DNA from: Rheinheimera riviphila
GTDB lineage: Bacteria; Pseudomonadota; Gammaproteobacteria; Enterobacterales; Alteromonadaceae
Assembly: GCF_004005945.1 (NCBI RefSeq)
Contig: NZ_SACS01000004.1
Coordinates: 1 to 64,000 of the forward strand
Reading direction: 5' to 3'
Length of the DNA: 64,000 nucleotides
The notes beneath the pieces are model-generated. The model had not been told where the DNA came from, ran no database searches, and saw only the letters and a program-made list of their open reading frames with translations. A program made the translations under genes and the position numbers. Below are positions 16,368 through 24,939 of the stretch, piece by piece. Each line of letters starts with the position of its first letter. Position 1 is the stretch's first letter.

Positions 16368-17360
16368 TTAATTCGATGCGGTCACGGCATCGGTAATAAT
16401 CACTTCGCCCCGGCGGTTTTGCTGGCGACCAGAAGCATTGTCGTTACCGGCAACCGGCAACGATTCGCCTTTACCAGCAGTCGTAATACGGCTGGCGGCA
16501 ATGCCCTGACCAAGCAAGTAACCTTGCACACTGTCAGCACGGCGTTGTGACAAACCAAAGTTGTAATCTTCATCGCCGACACTGTCGGAGTGACCTTCGA
16601 TAATCACACCGCGCTCAGGGTAAGACTTTAAAAATGCCGCTAAGTTAGCTAAATGGCTGCTGGAGCTGGCTTTGAGGTTCGATTGGGCGGTATCAAACAG
16701 CACATCCCCTAAAGTCACCACCAGACCACGTTCGGTTGTTTTGGCATTCAGCGCCGCGATTTGCGCCTGTAAAGCAGCCGCTTTGGCGTTTGCACTCTCT
16801 GCTTCCTGCTGCGAAAGTGCTGCTGCATTCCGCGCTTGCTCAGCAGCAAGACGGTCCTGCTCAGCGCCACTTCGGGCTTGTTCTGCTGCCATTCTTTCCT
16901 GCTCTGCCGCAGTTCTGGCCGCGACGGCTTCATCGCGGGCGCGCTCGGCATCATTGCGGGCCACACTGGCATCAGAACGGGCTAAATCGGCTTCGCGGGT
17001 TCGTGAATCAAGACGAGCAGCGTCGCGGGCATCGGTCAGTAATTTGCGTTGATCCTGCGCATGTTTGTCTTGCGCCTGAGCCCAGGCAATATTCACTTTG
17101 CGATCGGCAATAAACACCAGATGGTCGGATAAGGCTTGGTCTTTGGTTGGTTTTTCTGCTTCCTGCACTGCGGCGTCTGCCTGGCGGATTGCCACTGGCG
17201 CTAGTACCGCTAAATCAGCACTTGCCTGCAGTTTATTCAGTTGTTGCCGGGCGTTGATGACGCCTTCAGGCGTGGCCGGTTTGCTGGCACAAGCGCCCAG
17301 CAGCATCAGGCTCATCGCTGCGGCCACAGCCGTTGGAGCCGACCTTTTTAAATAGTTCAT
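16368..17360 (-). CDS. DUF4398/OmpA-family lipoprotein
   Basis: A 330-residue outer-membrane lipoprotein. The lipobox LLGAC lies at about residue 24. A DUF4398 region (about 30-110) follows, then a long charged helix built of AEQxRxAAEQAR-type units (about 115-215). The C-terminal OmpA peptidoglycan-binding domain (about 220-325) has VTLGDVLFDTAQSNLK, IIEGHSDSVGDEDYN and LSQRRADSV. The OmpA domain would grip peptidoglycan while the lipid anchors it in the outer membrane, with the helix as a spacer. Its start overlaps the stop of the DUF4398 gene upstream by 4 bp (ATGA), so the two are an operon and probably partners. Confidence 0.92.
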   Translation of the reverse strand: MNYLKRSAPTAVAAAMSLMLLGACASKPATPEGVINARQQLNKLQASADLAVLAPVAIRQADAAVQEAEKPTKDQALSDHLVFIADRKVNIAWAQAQDKHAQDQRKLLTDARDAARLDSRTREADLARSDASVARNDAERARDEAVAARTAAEQERMAAEQARSGAEQDRLAAEQARNAAALSQQEAESANAKAAALQAQIAALNAKTTERGLVVTLGDVLFDTAQSNLKASSSSHLANLAAFLKSYPERGVIIEGHSDSVGDEDYNFGLSQRRADSVQGYLLGQGIAASRITTAGKGESLPVAGNDNASGRQQNRRGEVIITDAVTASN

Positions 17361-17767
17361 GGTTTGACTCCGGTTTGATTACGTAACATTTCCTGTTGCA
17401 GGATTTCGGTACTTTTTTTCATTTCGTCATTGACGGCCAACGCTTCAGCGGCACCCGCGCGGGCTAAAGCTAATTCAGCGTCTAGCTTGGATTGTTGTGC
17501 CAGACGGCTGGCTTGCAGCATGTCTTTTTGCACCACAGCTGCACGGGCATCTTGAAGTTTTTGCCGCGCCTGGGCCAGTTCGGATGCCGCATAGGTGTTC
17601 ACCCGAGCCTGCTCGGCGGTTAGAATTGCCTGTTCGGCGGCGGCTAATTCAGCGACCGGTGCCGGTACCGAACTACAGGCCATCACACTAAGCAGCACCG
17701 TGGTCACGAGCAGCCAGTGGCTGGCGGCTGCCATCGTCCATTGCTCTGGTTGTAAAAAAGATTTCAT
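17357..17767 (-). CDS. DUF4398 lipoprotein
   Basis: A 136-residue protein with a signal peptide ending in a VMAC lipobox and a helical DUF4398 domain made of Ala/Gln/Glu-rich repeats (AEQAILTAEQARVNTYAASE, ARQKLQDARAAVVQ, AELALARAGAAEALA). Start at ATG 17767 with AAGGAAAA upstream; an earlier in-frame start adds 19 residues that would hide the signal sequence. It precedes the DUF4398/OmpA lipoprotein with an ATGA overlap; the N-terminal regions of both are related, suggesting they pack together as coiled coils in the periplasm. Confidence 0.85.
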   Translation of the reverse strand: MKSFLQPEQWTMAAASHWLLVTTVLLSVMACSSVPAPVAELAAAEQAILTAEQARVNTYAASELAQARQKLQDARAAVVQKDMLQASRLAQQSKLDAELALARAGAAEALAVNDEMKKSTEILQQEMLRNQTGVKP

Positions 17768-17852
17768 AAATATTTTCCTTGAAGGACGGCGGAGATGGCC
17801 ACCGTTTGCCAGTAAATCAGTCACAGCTAAAAGTTGTTGTGGTTGTTCAACA

Positions 17853-18081
17853 TCAGAACGTCAGTGCTTTTGCGTTGGCGCTGTTCACATCACGGGCATT
17901 TTGCGCCAGCTCAATCGCTAAGGACTGCTCGGCGCCGCTGTCGACTTTACCGGTCAGTACCGCTTTGCCATTTTGCAGCACCACTTTTAAATCGTTGGCG
18001 CGCAGGTATGGGTTTAAGGCGTAAGTGGTCCAGATCTGGGTTTCCTACCGGGCGTATTAATTGGCGATAGTCTTTGTTCAT
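17853..18081 (-). pseudogene. Frameshifted BON-domain gene
   Basis: An ATG at 18081 opens MNKDYRQLIRPVGNPDL, but this frame closes early. Shifting frame at about 18030 gives IWTTYALNPYLRANDLKVVL, then QNGKAVLTGKVDSGAEQSLA and IELAQNARDVNSANAKALTF with a stop at 17853-17855, which is a BON-type domain cut short. The most economical reading is one frameshift near the 5' end plus C-terminal truncation. It stands directly upstream of the DUF4398/OmpA operon. Confidence 0.7.
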
Positions 18082-18349
18082 TCTAATGCTCCATGATCGA
18101 AACAATCTTGCCATAAGGGTCTACAGCGGCGAGACCACAAAGTAAGTGCAAACGGCCACTGTGTCAGTGCGGCAGCGCGCATAGCCTGTTATTTATCGTA
18201 CAAAGTCAAATAGCGGGAAATCAAAAGCTGTTGATTTCGGCTTATATGGGATCGCGCACAATCTGGCAGTGCTGCTCTGTGCATAATGTCGGATCAATTG
18301 AAGGGAGCCGGATCCGGAGAGAAACCATGTTCACTGTTATAAGGGGGCT
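18082..18349. other. Intergenic region before the Crp fragment
   Basis: No gene seen. It separates the leftward broken BON gene from the rightward Crp/Fnr remnant. No clear operator or terminator was recognised. Confidence 0.4.
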
Positions 18350-18652
18350 ATGTTCGAATCAGCTGATCTCACAATTCTCGCCGGTTTACTCAGCCGTTAC
18401 CTGGTGGTACTGCAGGCGCAACAGGCGCTATTGAATAGCTGTACCCATTTTTACCAGTTGGAACCGCGACTGGCGCGTTGGCTATTGATGACGGCAGATC
18501 GCGCGTATAGTGCAGATTTGTATCTACCCCTCATTCTGTCTGTGCAACAACGAACATATAACACGGCAGATCTGTATATACTCAGATCACTGCAAGTCGC
18601 AGGATGCTCGGTTCACTGGCAAGCCGCTAATGATAAAAGAAAATTTTTTTGA
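18350..18652 (+). pseudogene. Fragment of a Crp/Fnr-family paralogue
   Basis: The frame opening at 18350 encodes an ADLTILAGLLSRYLVVLQAQ helix and then CTHFYQLEPRLARWLLMTAD. These match the dimer helix and the E-RLARWLLM entry to the DNA-binding domain of the Crp/Fnr group to which the next gene belongs (there CNRHHSIDQQLCRWLLLSND). The similarity stops near 18500, before any helix-turn-helix, and there is no cyclic-nucleotide-binding domain in front. The open frame continues to 18652 over the start of the intact regulator. I read it as the remnant of a duplicated regulator gene. Confidence 0.55.
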
Positions 18653-19400
18653 GCAAAATCATTTGCTTCGTGAATTCCCACAGGATGTGCAGCAACGGTT
18701 ATTTCCGTTACTGGAGCTGATCAGTTTACCGCTGGGCAAAGTGTTGTATGAAAGTGGTGACCCTTCAAATTTTGTCTATTTTCCAACGGATGCCATTGTG
18801 TCCTTGTTGTATGTGATGGAAAGCGGCGCTTCGGCACAAATCTCAATGGTGGGCAATGATGGGGTTGTTGGTGTGTCGTTGTTTATGGGGGGCGAAAGTA
18901 CCACCAGCCGTGCAGTGGTGCAGTGCGCCGGCAGTGCCTATCGGTTAAATGGTCAGCGTTTAAAAGACGAATTTAATCGCCACGGTATGTTGTTGTTTCT
19001 GATGTTACGTTACACCCAGTCGCTGATTACCCAGATGGCGCAAACTGCGGTGTGTAACCGGCATCATAGTATTGACCAGCAACTATGTCGTTGGTTGTTG
19101 TTGTCCAATGACCGGATGCCCGGCAATGATCTGCATATTACGCAGGAGCTGATTGCCAATATGCTTGGGGTACGTCGTGAGGGGGTCACTGATGCTGCCG
19201 GTCGTTTACAGCGCGACGGTGTGATTGAGTATAGCCGTGGCAAGATCAGCATTCTGAACCGTCCACAACTTGAAGTGTTATGTTGTGAATGTTACGCCGT
19301 GGTCAGGACTGAAACTGAACGTTTGTTGCCTTGGGTCTTTCAAAAAGGCTGTACTGTCAAAACCACCGAAGCCAGCATGTCTGCAGCTAAGGCGGATTAG
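18630..19400 (+). CDS. Crp/Fnr-family transcriptional regulator
   Basis: A 256-residue regulator with an N-terminal cyclic-nucleotide-binding-like beta-barrel (about 15-130, LPLGKVLYESGDPSNFVYFP, GNDGVVGVSLFMGG), a dimer helix, and a C-terminal winged helix (about 165-220) with ITQELIANMLGVRREGVT. It lacks the Fe-S cysteines of Fnr and the full cAMP pocket of Crp, like the many atypical members that respond to unknown signals. Start at ATG 18630; upstream in-frame starts run through the paralogue fragment. Its neighbours encode BON, DUF883, DUF4398 and OmpA proteins, so it may control an envelope-stress set; no operator was recognised. Confidence 0.88.
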   Translation: MIKENFFEQNHLLREFPQDVQQRLFPLLELISLPLGKVLYESGDPSNFVYFPTDAIVSLLYVMESGASAQISMVGNDGVVGVSLFMGGESTTSRAVVQCAGSAYRLNGQRLKDEFNRHGMLLFLMLRYTQSLITQMAQTAVCNRHHSIDQQLCRWLLLSNDRMPGNDLHITQELIANMLGVRREGVTDAAGRLQRDGVIEYSRGKISILNRPQLEVLCCECYAVVRTETERLLPWVFQKGCTVKTTEASMSAAKAD

Positions 19401-19449
19401 GTCTACAGGATGGCGGTGCCGGTTGTTGATCTGGCGAATGATCACGATC

Positions 19450-19490
19450 AAAGCTGGCTGCAGCAGATTACAGCCAGCTTTAAAATTTCA
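19450..19490 (+). terminator. Intrinsic terminator after the Crp/Fnr gene
   Basis: A perfect 11-bp stem (AAAGCTGGCTG at 19450-19460, CAGCCAGCTTT at 19471-19481) with a 10-nt loop lies 50 bp after the regulator stop and overlaps the end of the leftward small ORF; it could act on both strands. Confidence 0.6.
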
Positions 19491-19709
19491 GAAGATTTCC
19501 AGCAGACGTTCAAACCACGAACGCTGTCCCAGCGGCGCTGACTTGGTCAGACTTTTTTCCTTGGCAAAATCCTGTCGCCTGGTATTACTGAAATGGCTCG
19601 ATACCTGAAGAGTGCATTCAGGGACCGGGCTATTAAATCCTGCAGTGAGGATTTTACGTGGCCTGATAGTGCTTAAAGATTCTGGTTGCTGTGGAAGGGT
19701 GGACGCCAT
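19488..19709 (-). CDS. Small hypothetical protein, 73 aa
   Basis: An ORF of 73 residues with a GAGG ribosome binding site 5 bases before its ATG. The protein is Ser/Arg-rich and ends in GQRSWFERLLEIF, a basic-aromatic helix. No family recognised, no signal peptide or membrane segment. It converges on the Crp/Fnr gene and ends at the shared hairpin. Real gene status is uncertain, but the RBS and terminator placement support it. Confidence 0.45.
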   Translation of the reverse strand: MASTLPQQPESLSTIRPRKILTAGFNSPVPECTLQVSSHFSNTRRQDFAKEKSLTKSAPLGQRSWFERLLEIF

Positions 19710-19757
19710 AACTACCTCGGTTGATGTTCAGTAAAAAAACAAAACAGCGCTGTTCAG

Positions 19758-20132
19758 TCAATGCGGTCGGCAGTTAAAGAATAGCCTGATTTGTAAATCT
19801 GCAGCAGCGACCGGCAGCTGCAGTTTTTGTTTTGGCAAATTCTTTAGTCGGCTGATTGTATCGGCGCTTTGTGTCAGCTTTGTGATCGCCAACCCGCGCC
19901 AATTCTGGGCGGCTGGAGTCCATGACGATTGCCACATCCAGTAGCTGTTCCTGTTTTTCGTAAAAAATTGTAAATAGTTGTGTACGTCAGTGCCGGGCTG
20001 CAGCGCGACTTTGCATTGTGGCAGGACAAAAAAAACGGCTGCATCCTTGAGTTCCTCTGCGCTGACGACGATAGCGTTTGAATTGGCTGCATCATCGCTA
20101 CTTTGTGTTGGATCGTCAGTGCGCTGTAGCAC
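19758..20132 (-). other. Doubtful ORF, 124 codons, GTG start
   Basis: An open frame from a GTG at 20132 to 19758, with no recognisable RBS or family. It contains hydrophobic and aromatic patches (AVFFVLPQCKVALQPG, NRNSYWMWQSSW) that look protein-like rather than random, so it may be a remnant of an exported protein. The stretch 19710-20229 otherwise holds nothing I can name. Confidence 0.3.
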
Positions 20133-20229
20133 TTATGCAGTATTTTTAGTCATCAACTGATTTCTGGCTTTTGACAGTGCTGCCGACAGGGCGCAAACTT
20201 GAAGCCAATAGGTTGTATTAGGAAGCTTT

Positions 20230-21039
20230 ATGCGACTGTGCAGATTTGGCAGCATGCTGTTGTTGTTGCTAAAGATATACGGGGTCGAAGCGTTCGGGCT
20301 GACCGCCATCAGCAGCGAAAAAAGACCCTATAACTTTATGCTGGATGGCCAGGTCGTTGGCATGTCGGTCGATATTGTGCATGCAATTTTGCCGCAGCAG
20401 CCGCCCTTGCCGGTCGAACTAATGCCCTGGCCACGAGCCTTTGACACGGCCTTAAAAACCCCTGAAGTGCTGATATTTACCATGGGCAAAACCAAACAGC
20501 GCCAACAACAGGGATTTGTATTTATTGGGCCACTGTCGACCCGCAATCATGCGCTTTATGCTTTTGATCCCAAGTTAAAATCTCTGCAGAGCCTGGCCGA
20601 TGTGCAGCGCCGCCGCTTAGTGGTGGTCGGGCTGCGTGGTGGCTGGCTGAGTGCCGAAATCCGCCGGCAGGGAGTTGATGTGCAGGAAGTTGGCGATTAT
20701 CAACAGGCGTTACAGATGTTATTGCATGGTCGCGCTCATTTGTGGCTGAGCAACGATCTGGAAGTGGGCGTCCATTTAAAGCAGGCTGGCCACCAGCAGC
20801 CATTAACACTGGCGCTACCGCTGCGCTGTTCAGAGAACTTCCTGGCATTATCGCCGGGGACGGCGAAGACCACCGTGACGAAATTACAACAAGCTTACGT
20901 CAACTGGAGTCAGGGCAAAGCCCCGGCGAAACTGGCGCAGTATTGGCAGCAGCAACTGGCACTACCGATCAGGTTTTATCCGCAACATGGCTTTGTGGCC
21001 GGGGCGGCTCCGGCACAAAAGTGTCCTGATCAAGGGTAA
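20230..21039 (+). CDS. Type 3 periplasmic solute-binding-like protein
   Basis: A 269-residue exported protein of the SBP_bac_3 fold. The signal peptide is about residues 1-21. Domain features are EKRPYNFMLDGQVVGMSVDIVHAI written as two blocks (an SPPY-like entry followed by G-x-S-VDI), the MPWPRAFDTALKTP segment, and ILIF-TMGKTKQR, typical of the amino-acid-binding or sensory branch found singly in Alteromonadales. An AGGAAG RBS precedes the ATG. No permease or ATPase adjoins it, so it may serve signalling or share a transporter. Ligand unknown. The 80 bp to the convergent regulator contain no clear terminator. Confidence 0.8.
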   Translation: MRLCRFGSMLLLLLKIYGVEAFGLTAISSEKRPYNFMLDGQVVGMSVDIVHAILPQQPPLPVELMPWPRAFDTALKTPEVLIFTMGKTKQRQQQGFVFIGPLSTRNHALYAFDPKLKSLQSLADVQRRRLVVVGLRGGWLSAEIRRQGVDVQEVGDYQQALQMLLHGRAHLWLSNDLEVGVHLKQAGHQQPLTLALPLRCSENFLALSPGTAKTTVTKLQQAYVNWSQGKAPAKLAQYWQQQLALPIRFYPQHGFVAGAAPAQKCPDQG

Positions 21040-21119
21040 CGAAAGGGTACAGTGGGCAGTTGGAACCAAATTGGGGGCTGGGTTTGGCTCCTTCCGGCAC
21101 TTGCTCAGTACTGCCGCCG

Positions 21120-22103
21120 TTACGTCAGATAAAACCGCTCCCGATAGGCCTTTGGTGTCAGGCTGGTGTATTGCTGAAATAGTTTTCGAAACGATGATAA
21201 ATCTTCATACCCGACCACATTCAGCAGCTGCTCAATCGGCAACTGGCTGCTTTCCAGCAATTGTTTGGCTTTTTCAATCCGCTGTTTTTGTAAATAGGCC
21301 ATCGGTGTATCGCCGGTGCTTTGTTTAAAGCGGCGGATCAAGGTGCGCTGGGTCATTGCAAAATGGTCGGCCACTTGGGCCAGTTCGATATTTTCCGCCA
21401 GATGGTCGTGTAAATACTGCTGAATTTGCAGGATTTTATCATCGCGCTGCGGCGCCATTTGCGACAAGGTTAAATACGGGGTTTGTGAACTGCAGTTAGG
21501 ATCGGTCAGCATAATTTTTGCCATTTGCTGACTAAAGCGCACGCCCTGGTGCAGCTGAGTTAAGGCTAAACAAAGCTGAATATAAGCGTTGGTGGCGCCT
21601 GCGGTGTAGAGACCGGTTTGCTCCGACACTTTGTGATCCACCTGCAATTGTACTTGTGGAAAATAATATCGAAAAAATTCAGCTAAAAACCAACAGGTGG
21701 TGGCGATTTTACCGTCCAATAAACCGGTGGCGGCGAGCGCGAAACTGCCGTTACAACTGGCGGCAATCGGGATCTGGCGTTGATGGGCTTCGGTAAAGTG
21801 CTGCCGCGCCTCACTAAACTGCTTGATCACTGCCGTTAATTCCACATTGTTATGGGCGTAACTGCCCGGGATCACAATTAACTGGCTCTGTTGAAAATCC
21901 AGCGGCTGGCACTCGAATTTCATCATGCCAGCCTGATGTTGTGGCTGGTTGCCGATATCCATCAATTGCACCTGATACAGCGGCTCTTGTAAATCCGGCT
22001 GCTGAAACTGGGCTAAATCATTACAAAAGCGAAAATAATCGGCAATGCCACAGACCTGACCGCTGGCAACACCCGGATAAAGCACAATGCTGACCTGAAT
22101 CAT
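21120..22103 (-). CDS. GlxA-family AraC-type regulator (DJ-1/PfpI + HTH)
   Basis: A 327-residue regulator: an N-terminal DJ-1/PfpI-like domain (about 1-195) with SIVLYPGVASGQVCGIAD and the nucleophile-elbow-like IPIAASCNGSFALAATGLLDG, and a C-terminal AraC/XylS domain (about 215-325) with two helix-turn-helix motifs (LAQVADHFAMTQRTLIRRFK and VVGYEDLSSFRKLFQQY). Such GlxA-type proteins often govern amino-acid or quaternary-amine catabolism; the target here is unknown. Start set at ATG 22103; the frame extends to a GTG at 22118 but that would overlap the AAAAGG RBS. It is divergent from the 58-aa membrane protein gene. Confidence 0.9.
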   Translation of the reverse strand: MIQVSIVLYPGVASGQVCGIADYFRFCNDLAQFQQPDLQEPLYQVQLMDIGNQPQHQAGMMKFECQPLDFQQSQLIVIPGSYAHNNVELTAVIKQFSEARQHFTEAHQRQIPIAASCNGSFALAATGLLDGKIATTCWFLAEFFRYYFPQVQLQVDHKVSEQTGLYTAGATNAYIQLCLALTQLHQGVRFSQQMAKIMLTDPNCSSQTPYLTLSQMAPQRDDKILQIQQYLHDHLAENIELAQVADHFAMTQRTLIRRFKQSTGDTPMAYLQKQRIEKAKQLLESSQLPIEQLLNVVGYEDLSSFRKLFQQYTSLTPKAYRERFYLT

Positions 22104-22220
22104 AATGTCAATTATCACCTTTTAAATGTCAATATTGACACTTTAGGTGAATTCTTGCGCGCTGTAAAGTGGCGGCAGATGTGAGAGAACAGTCAAAGCA
22201 GATATACAGGGGACGTAAAA

Positions 22221-22397
22221 ATGAAACTATTCCATATCCAACTGATGGCGTTAGCGTTGCAATGGGGCTTAATCTTGTGGCTGAATCTGCGCATTGAAGC
22301 AGATCCGTTTATTCAGCTGGTGGTGACGCCATTATTGCTGCTGTTAAGCCTGGCGTTGTTACCAGGCAAAACGCAACCGCAGTCGATGCGCAGCTAG
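22221..22397 (+). CDS. Small membrane protein, 58 aa
   Basis: A 58-residue ORF with a good RBS (AGGGGA, 8 bases before the ATG). It encodes two hydrophobic helices (about 8-22 and 30-48) joined by LRIEADPF, ending in a polar tail. No family recognised. It lies alone between the divergent AraC-type regulator and the convergent esterase, and may be a target of that regulator. Confidence 0.6.
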   Translation: MKLFHIQLMALALQWGLILWLNLRIEADPFIQLVVTPLLLLLSLALLPGKTQPQSMRS

Positions 22398-22416
22398 TCG
22401 TAGACATAAAAACAGG

Positions 22417-23325
22417 TCATTGCTCTTTATGCTTGAGCATCCCGTGCATGGTGAGCCAGCTTGTGAAAGCACGATACCAGCCGGTACTGGTGGTTTCCTT
22501 GGGGTACATGCCAAAGCCGTGGCCACCTTGTTCGTAAAAATGAAACTCGACTGGCTTTTTCGCGGCATGCCAACTCTCGATCAGACCAAATTTGCCATGG
22601 GCGAAAAACGGATCGTCGGCGGCAAGTGCGACAAACAGCGGTGGTGCATCGGCTGGAACGGCCACTGCATCCAAGGGGCCATAGATGTTGGCAATAAAGG
22701 CTGGTTTGGCGTCTTTGCCAACCAAAGTCGTCGCCATGGTCAGCATGGCACCGGCCGAAAAGCCAATCATGCCGATACGCTCCGGATCGATTTGCCATTC
22801 GCTCGCGCGGCTGCGCACCAGCGCAAAGGCGGCGTGCGAGTCTTCAAGCTGTGGCGCCAGCTGAACCAACATCTGCGCTGGATCCGGTCGTGGTGGCCGG
22901 CGCGAAAACATGTCCTGCATCGCGCGTTGAAAACCAGCCATGTCGGCCGGTGTTTGATTTAACCGGTATTTCAGCACAAAGGCGGCGATGCCCTGGTCGG
23001 CCAGCGCACGGGCGACATCCCAGCCTTCGTTGTCCATCGACAAGGTCCGAAAACCACCACCGGGCGCGACGATCACCGCGGCGCCGCTGGCTTTTTTTGG
23101 ATCAGGCAGGAATGGGGTCAGTGTCGCAACCGTGACGTTCCGTACAAAGCGGCTGCCATACTGCGTATGCCATGATTCTGGCGCTATCGCGCCGGGCAGT
23201 GGCGGGGTACCAAGCACGATCGTTTGGGTCTGATCAGGGGGCGAGATCGGTGTCATTTGGTCGGCGGGTTGTGCAAATACCTGTGCCGTAAAGATGTAAA
23301 AGGCGGCCAGCAAACTCTGTTGCAT
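22417..23325 (-). CDS. Exported alpha/beta-hydrolase esterase (acetyl-xylan-esterase-like)
   Basis: A protein of about 302 residues with a signal peptide (MQQSLLAAFYIFTAQVFA) and an alpha/beta-hydrolase fold. It has the oxyanion GGGF motif (VIVAPGGGFRTL), the nucleophile elbow GFSAGA, an Asp in LAADDPFF and His in EQGGHGFGM. This is the BD-FAE/XynB-like group of acetyl or feruloyl esterases that strip side groups from xylan. Start at ATG 23325 with GAGG upstream gives a clean signal peptide; ATG 23394 (also with a fair RBS) would add a basic 23-residue tail. It follows a GH43 gene by about 45-115 bp, so the two form a hemicellulose operon. Confidence 0.85.
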   Translation of the reverse strand: MQQSLLAAFYIFTAQVFAQPADQMTPISPPDQTQTIVLGTPPLPGAIAPESWHTQYGSRFVRNVTVATLTPFLPDPKKASGAAVIVAPGGGFRTLSMDNEGWDVARALADQGIAAFVLKYRLNQTPADMAGFQRAMQDMFSRRPPRPDPAQMLVQLAPQLEDSHAAFALVRSRASEWQIDPERIGMIGFSAGAMLTMATTLVGKDAKPAFIANIYGPLDAVAVPADAPPLFVALAADDPFFAHGKFGLIESWHAAKKPVEFHFYEQGGHGFGMYPKETTSTGWYRAFTSWLTMHGMLKHKEQ

Positions 23326-23439
23326 CACTTGAAACCTCGTTGATTTGGGTGCGGTAGACCGAAGCCAATTTTTTCCTTTGTTGATGTCTTTCATCTCATC
23401 GGTATCCTTTTTGTGTCATCTGAGTAGCGCTGTAATTTG

Positions 23440-24609
23440 CTATTGCTTCGAGGTCCTGATTACTTTTTGAATGGTGCCATCCGGATTGAAATACACCCGG
23501 TCCAGACTGACGGCTCTGCGGTAATTGCCGCCTCCCTGCAAGTCGGCGCTGTGATAAGCGAGATAGGTATTGCCGTTAAAATCAAACATCGCCGGGTGGA
23601 TGGTGGTGGTGTTCGGCAGTGGAGCCATGATGATGCCCTGATACTGCCAGGGGCCGGTGGCGGATTTGCTGGTGGCATACGCCAGACTTTCCGGAAATCC
23701 CGCTGCATACACCAAATAATAAATGCCGTTATGTTTTGAAACATAAGGGCCTTCTTCAAAATTCGGCAGGCTATCAACAGCATGGATTTTGACTTTGCTG
23801 CTATCGCGGTTTTGCATCCGGCCTTGTGCGTCCAGGCTGTAGCTTTCGCCTTTGAGATGGACTAAATCCGCTTCAAGCTCGACCCACCAAAGCTGCTTAT
23901 TGCCCCAATACAGATAAGCCCGGCCGTCATCATCAATAAAGACGGCGGGGTCGATATTGCGCCAGCTGTGGTCTTTATCTTTGGCGGTATCTTCCAGCAA
24001 AATCAGCGGCATGCCGCGTGGATCAGTAAATGGCCCTTCTGGACTGTCCGATACCGCCACGCCAATCGAAAAGCCAAAGGCGTCGGCGGTTTGGCCGCCT
24101 TCGACTGCGGCGTAAAAATAATAACGAGACTTGCCGGACGCATCTTGGCGCTGGATGACATGATGGGCATAAGCGTTGCCGGTTTTTTCGTTGCCGCGAG
24201 CCCAGCCAAAGTTTGAGTATCGAAACACCGTGCCTTTATTTTGCCAATGAACCAGATCCTTGCTGCTCCAGAGCCGATAGTCGTACATGCGGTAATCTTT
24301 GCCGTCCAGTGCCTGTTCGTCGTGCGTCGAGTAGAGATACACAGTGTCATCGACCACCATGACGGCTGGATCTGCGGTGTAGATCAACGCGCCCACTTGG
24401 CGGGTCGGGTCTGTGGTGTCGTATTTAATGATAGGATTGTCAAAGATCGTGTGCGTGGTAGGGGCGGCGGTAATTTGGCTTTCAGAAGGTTGCTCTGGTT
24501 CAACACTGCAAGCGGCTAGTGTGAAAAGTGATAGTGTCAAAAATGATCGCCACCGAAATAACTTCGCCACCGGTTTTCTGATGTAGCTGATACTGTTTGC
24601 TGCTGGCAT
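23440..24609 (-). CDS. GH43 glycosidase lipoprotein (arabinoxylan-type)
   Basis: A 389-residue lipoprotein (lipobox LAAC, Cys about 34) with a five-bladed beta-propeller GH43 domain. The three catalytic acids are visible: the base Asp in IYTADPAVMV, the pKa modulator Asp in WRNIDPAVFIDDDG and the acid Glu in PNFEEGPYV. GH43 enzymes remove xylose or arabinose from xylan and arabinan oligomers. Start at ATG 24609 (GGGACAG upstream); an ATG 30 bases earlier lacks an RBS. It leads an operon with the downstream esterase. The upstream gap to the TonB-gene terminator (24610-24810) holds its promoter, but I could not pick out an operator. Confidence 0.88.
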   Translation of the reverse strand: MPAANSISYIRKPVAKLFRWRSFLTLSLFTLAACSVEPEQPSESQITAAPTTHTIFDNPIIKYDTTDPTRQVGALIYTADPAVMVVDDTVYLYSTHDEQALDGKDYRMYDYRLWSSKDLVHWQNKGTVFRYSNFGWARGNEKTGNAYAHHVIQRQDASGKSRYYFYAAVEGGQTADAFGFSIGVAVSDSPEGPFTDPRGMPLILLEDTAKDKDHSWRNIDPAVFIDDDGRAYLYWGNKQLWWVELEADLVHLKGESYSLDAQGRMQNRDSSKVKIHAVDSLPNFEEGPYVSKHNGIYYLVYAAGFPESLAYATSKSATGPWQYQGIIMAPLPNTTTIHPAMFDFNGNTYLAYHSADLQGGGNYRRAVSLDRVYFNPDGTIQKVIRTSKQ

Positions 24610-24810
24610 AAAAGCTGTCCCAAGACCACCAAAATTCATTGAGCCACAGTGTGTTGAAATTTGAGCGATAACGAAACGGCTAGCCCATTACGAATCCGTT
24701 TAACAGCCTTATCTTATTTGCGGGTTGCTGTTTAATGACCGGCGTTTTGATTGCTGCCGTTTATAGGGAGTTGTTGCCATGGGTGGGACATGAACGGCAA
24801 TTCAGCAGGG

Positions 24811-24842
24811 AAGAAAAAAAGCCACTGTCAAACGACAGTGGC
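24811..24842 (-). terminator. Intrinsic terminator of the TonB-receptor gene
   Basis: On the minus strand a perfect 9-bp stem (GCCACTGTC/GACAGTGGC, loop of 4) is followed by TTTTTTTCTT, about 100 bp after the receptor stop. Confidence 0.9.
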
Positions 24843-24939
24843 CGAGCAAACTGGCTCAATACAGGACAGATACAGGGGTAATTCACACACAACTACTTCA
24901 CACAGAGCTACTTCACTTTACATACAACAACAGATCCGG

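Noticed and set aside
16748-16972. Repeated AEQxRxAAEQAR units in DNA suggesting a tandem array
   Set aside because: The repetition is of degenerate codons for a helical protein segment and not an exact DNA repeat or CRISPR-like array.
16672-17113. Plus-strand open frames opposite the OmpA lipoprotein
   Set aside because: Shadows of the Ala/Glu/Arg helical repeat; translation is a low-complexity Ser/Ala/Arg string.
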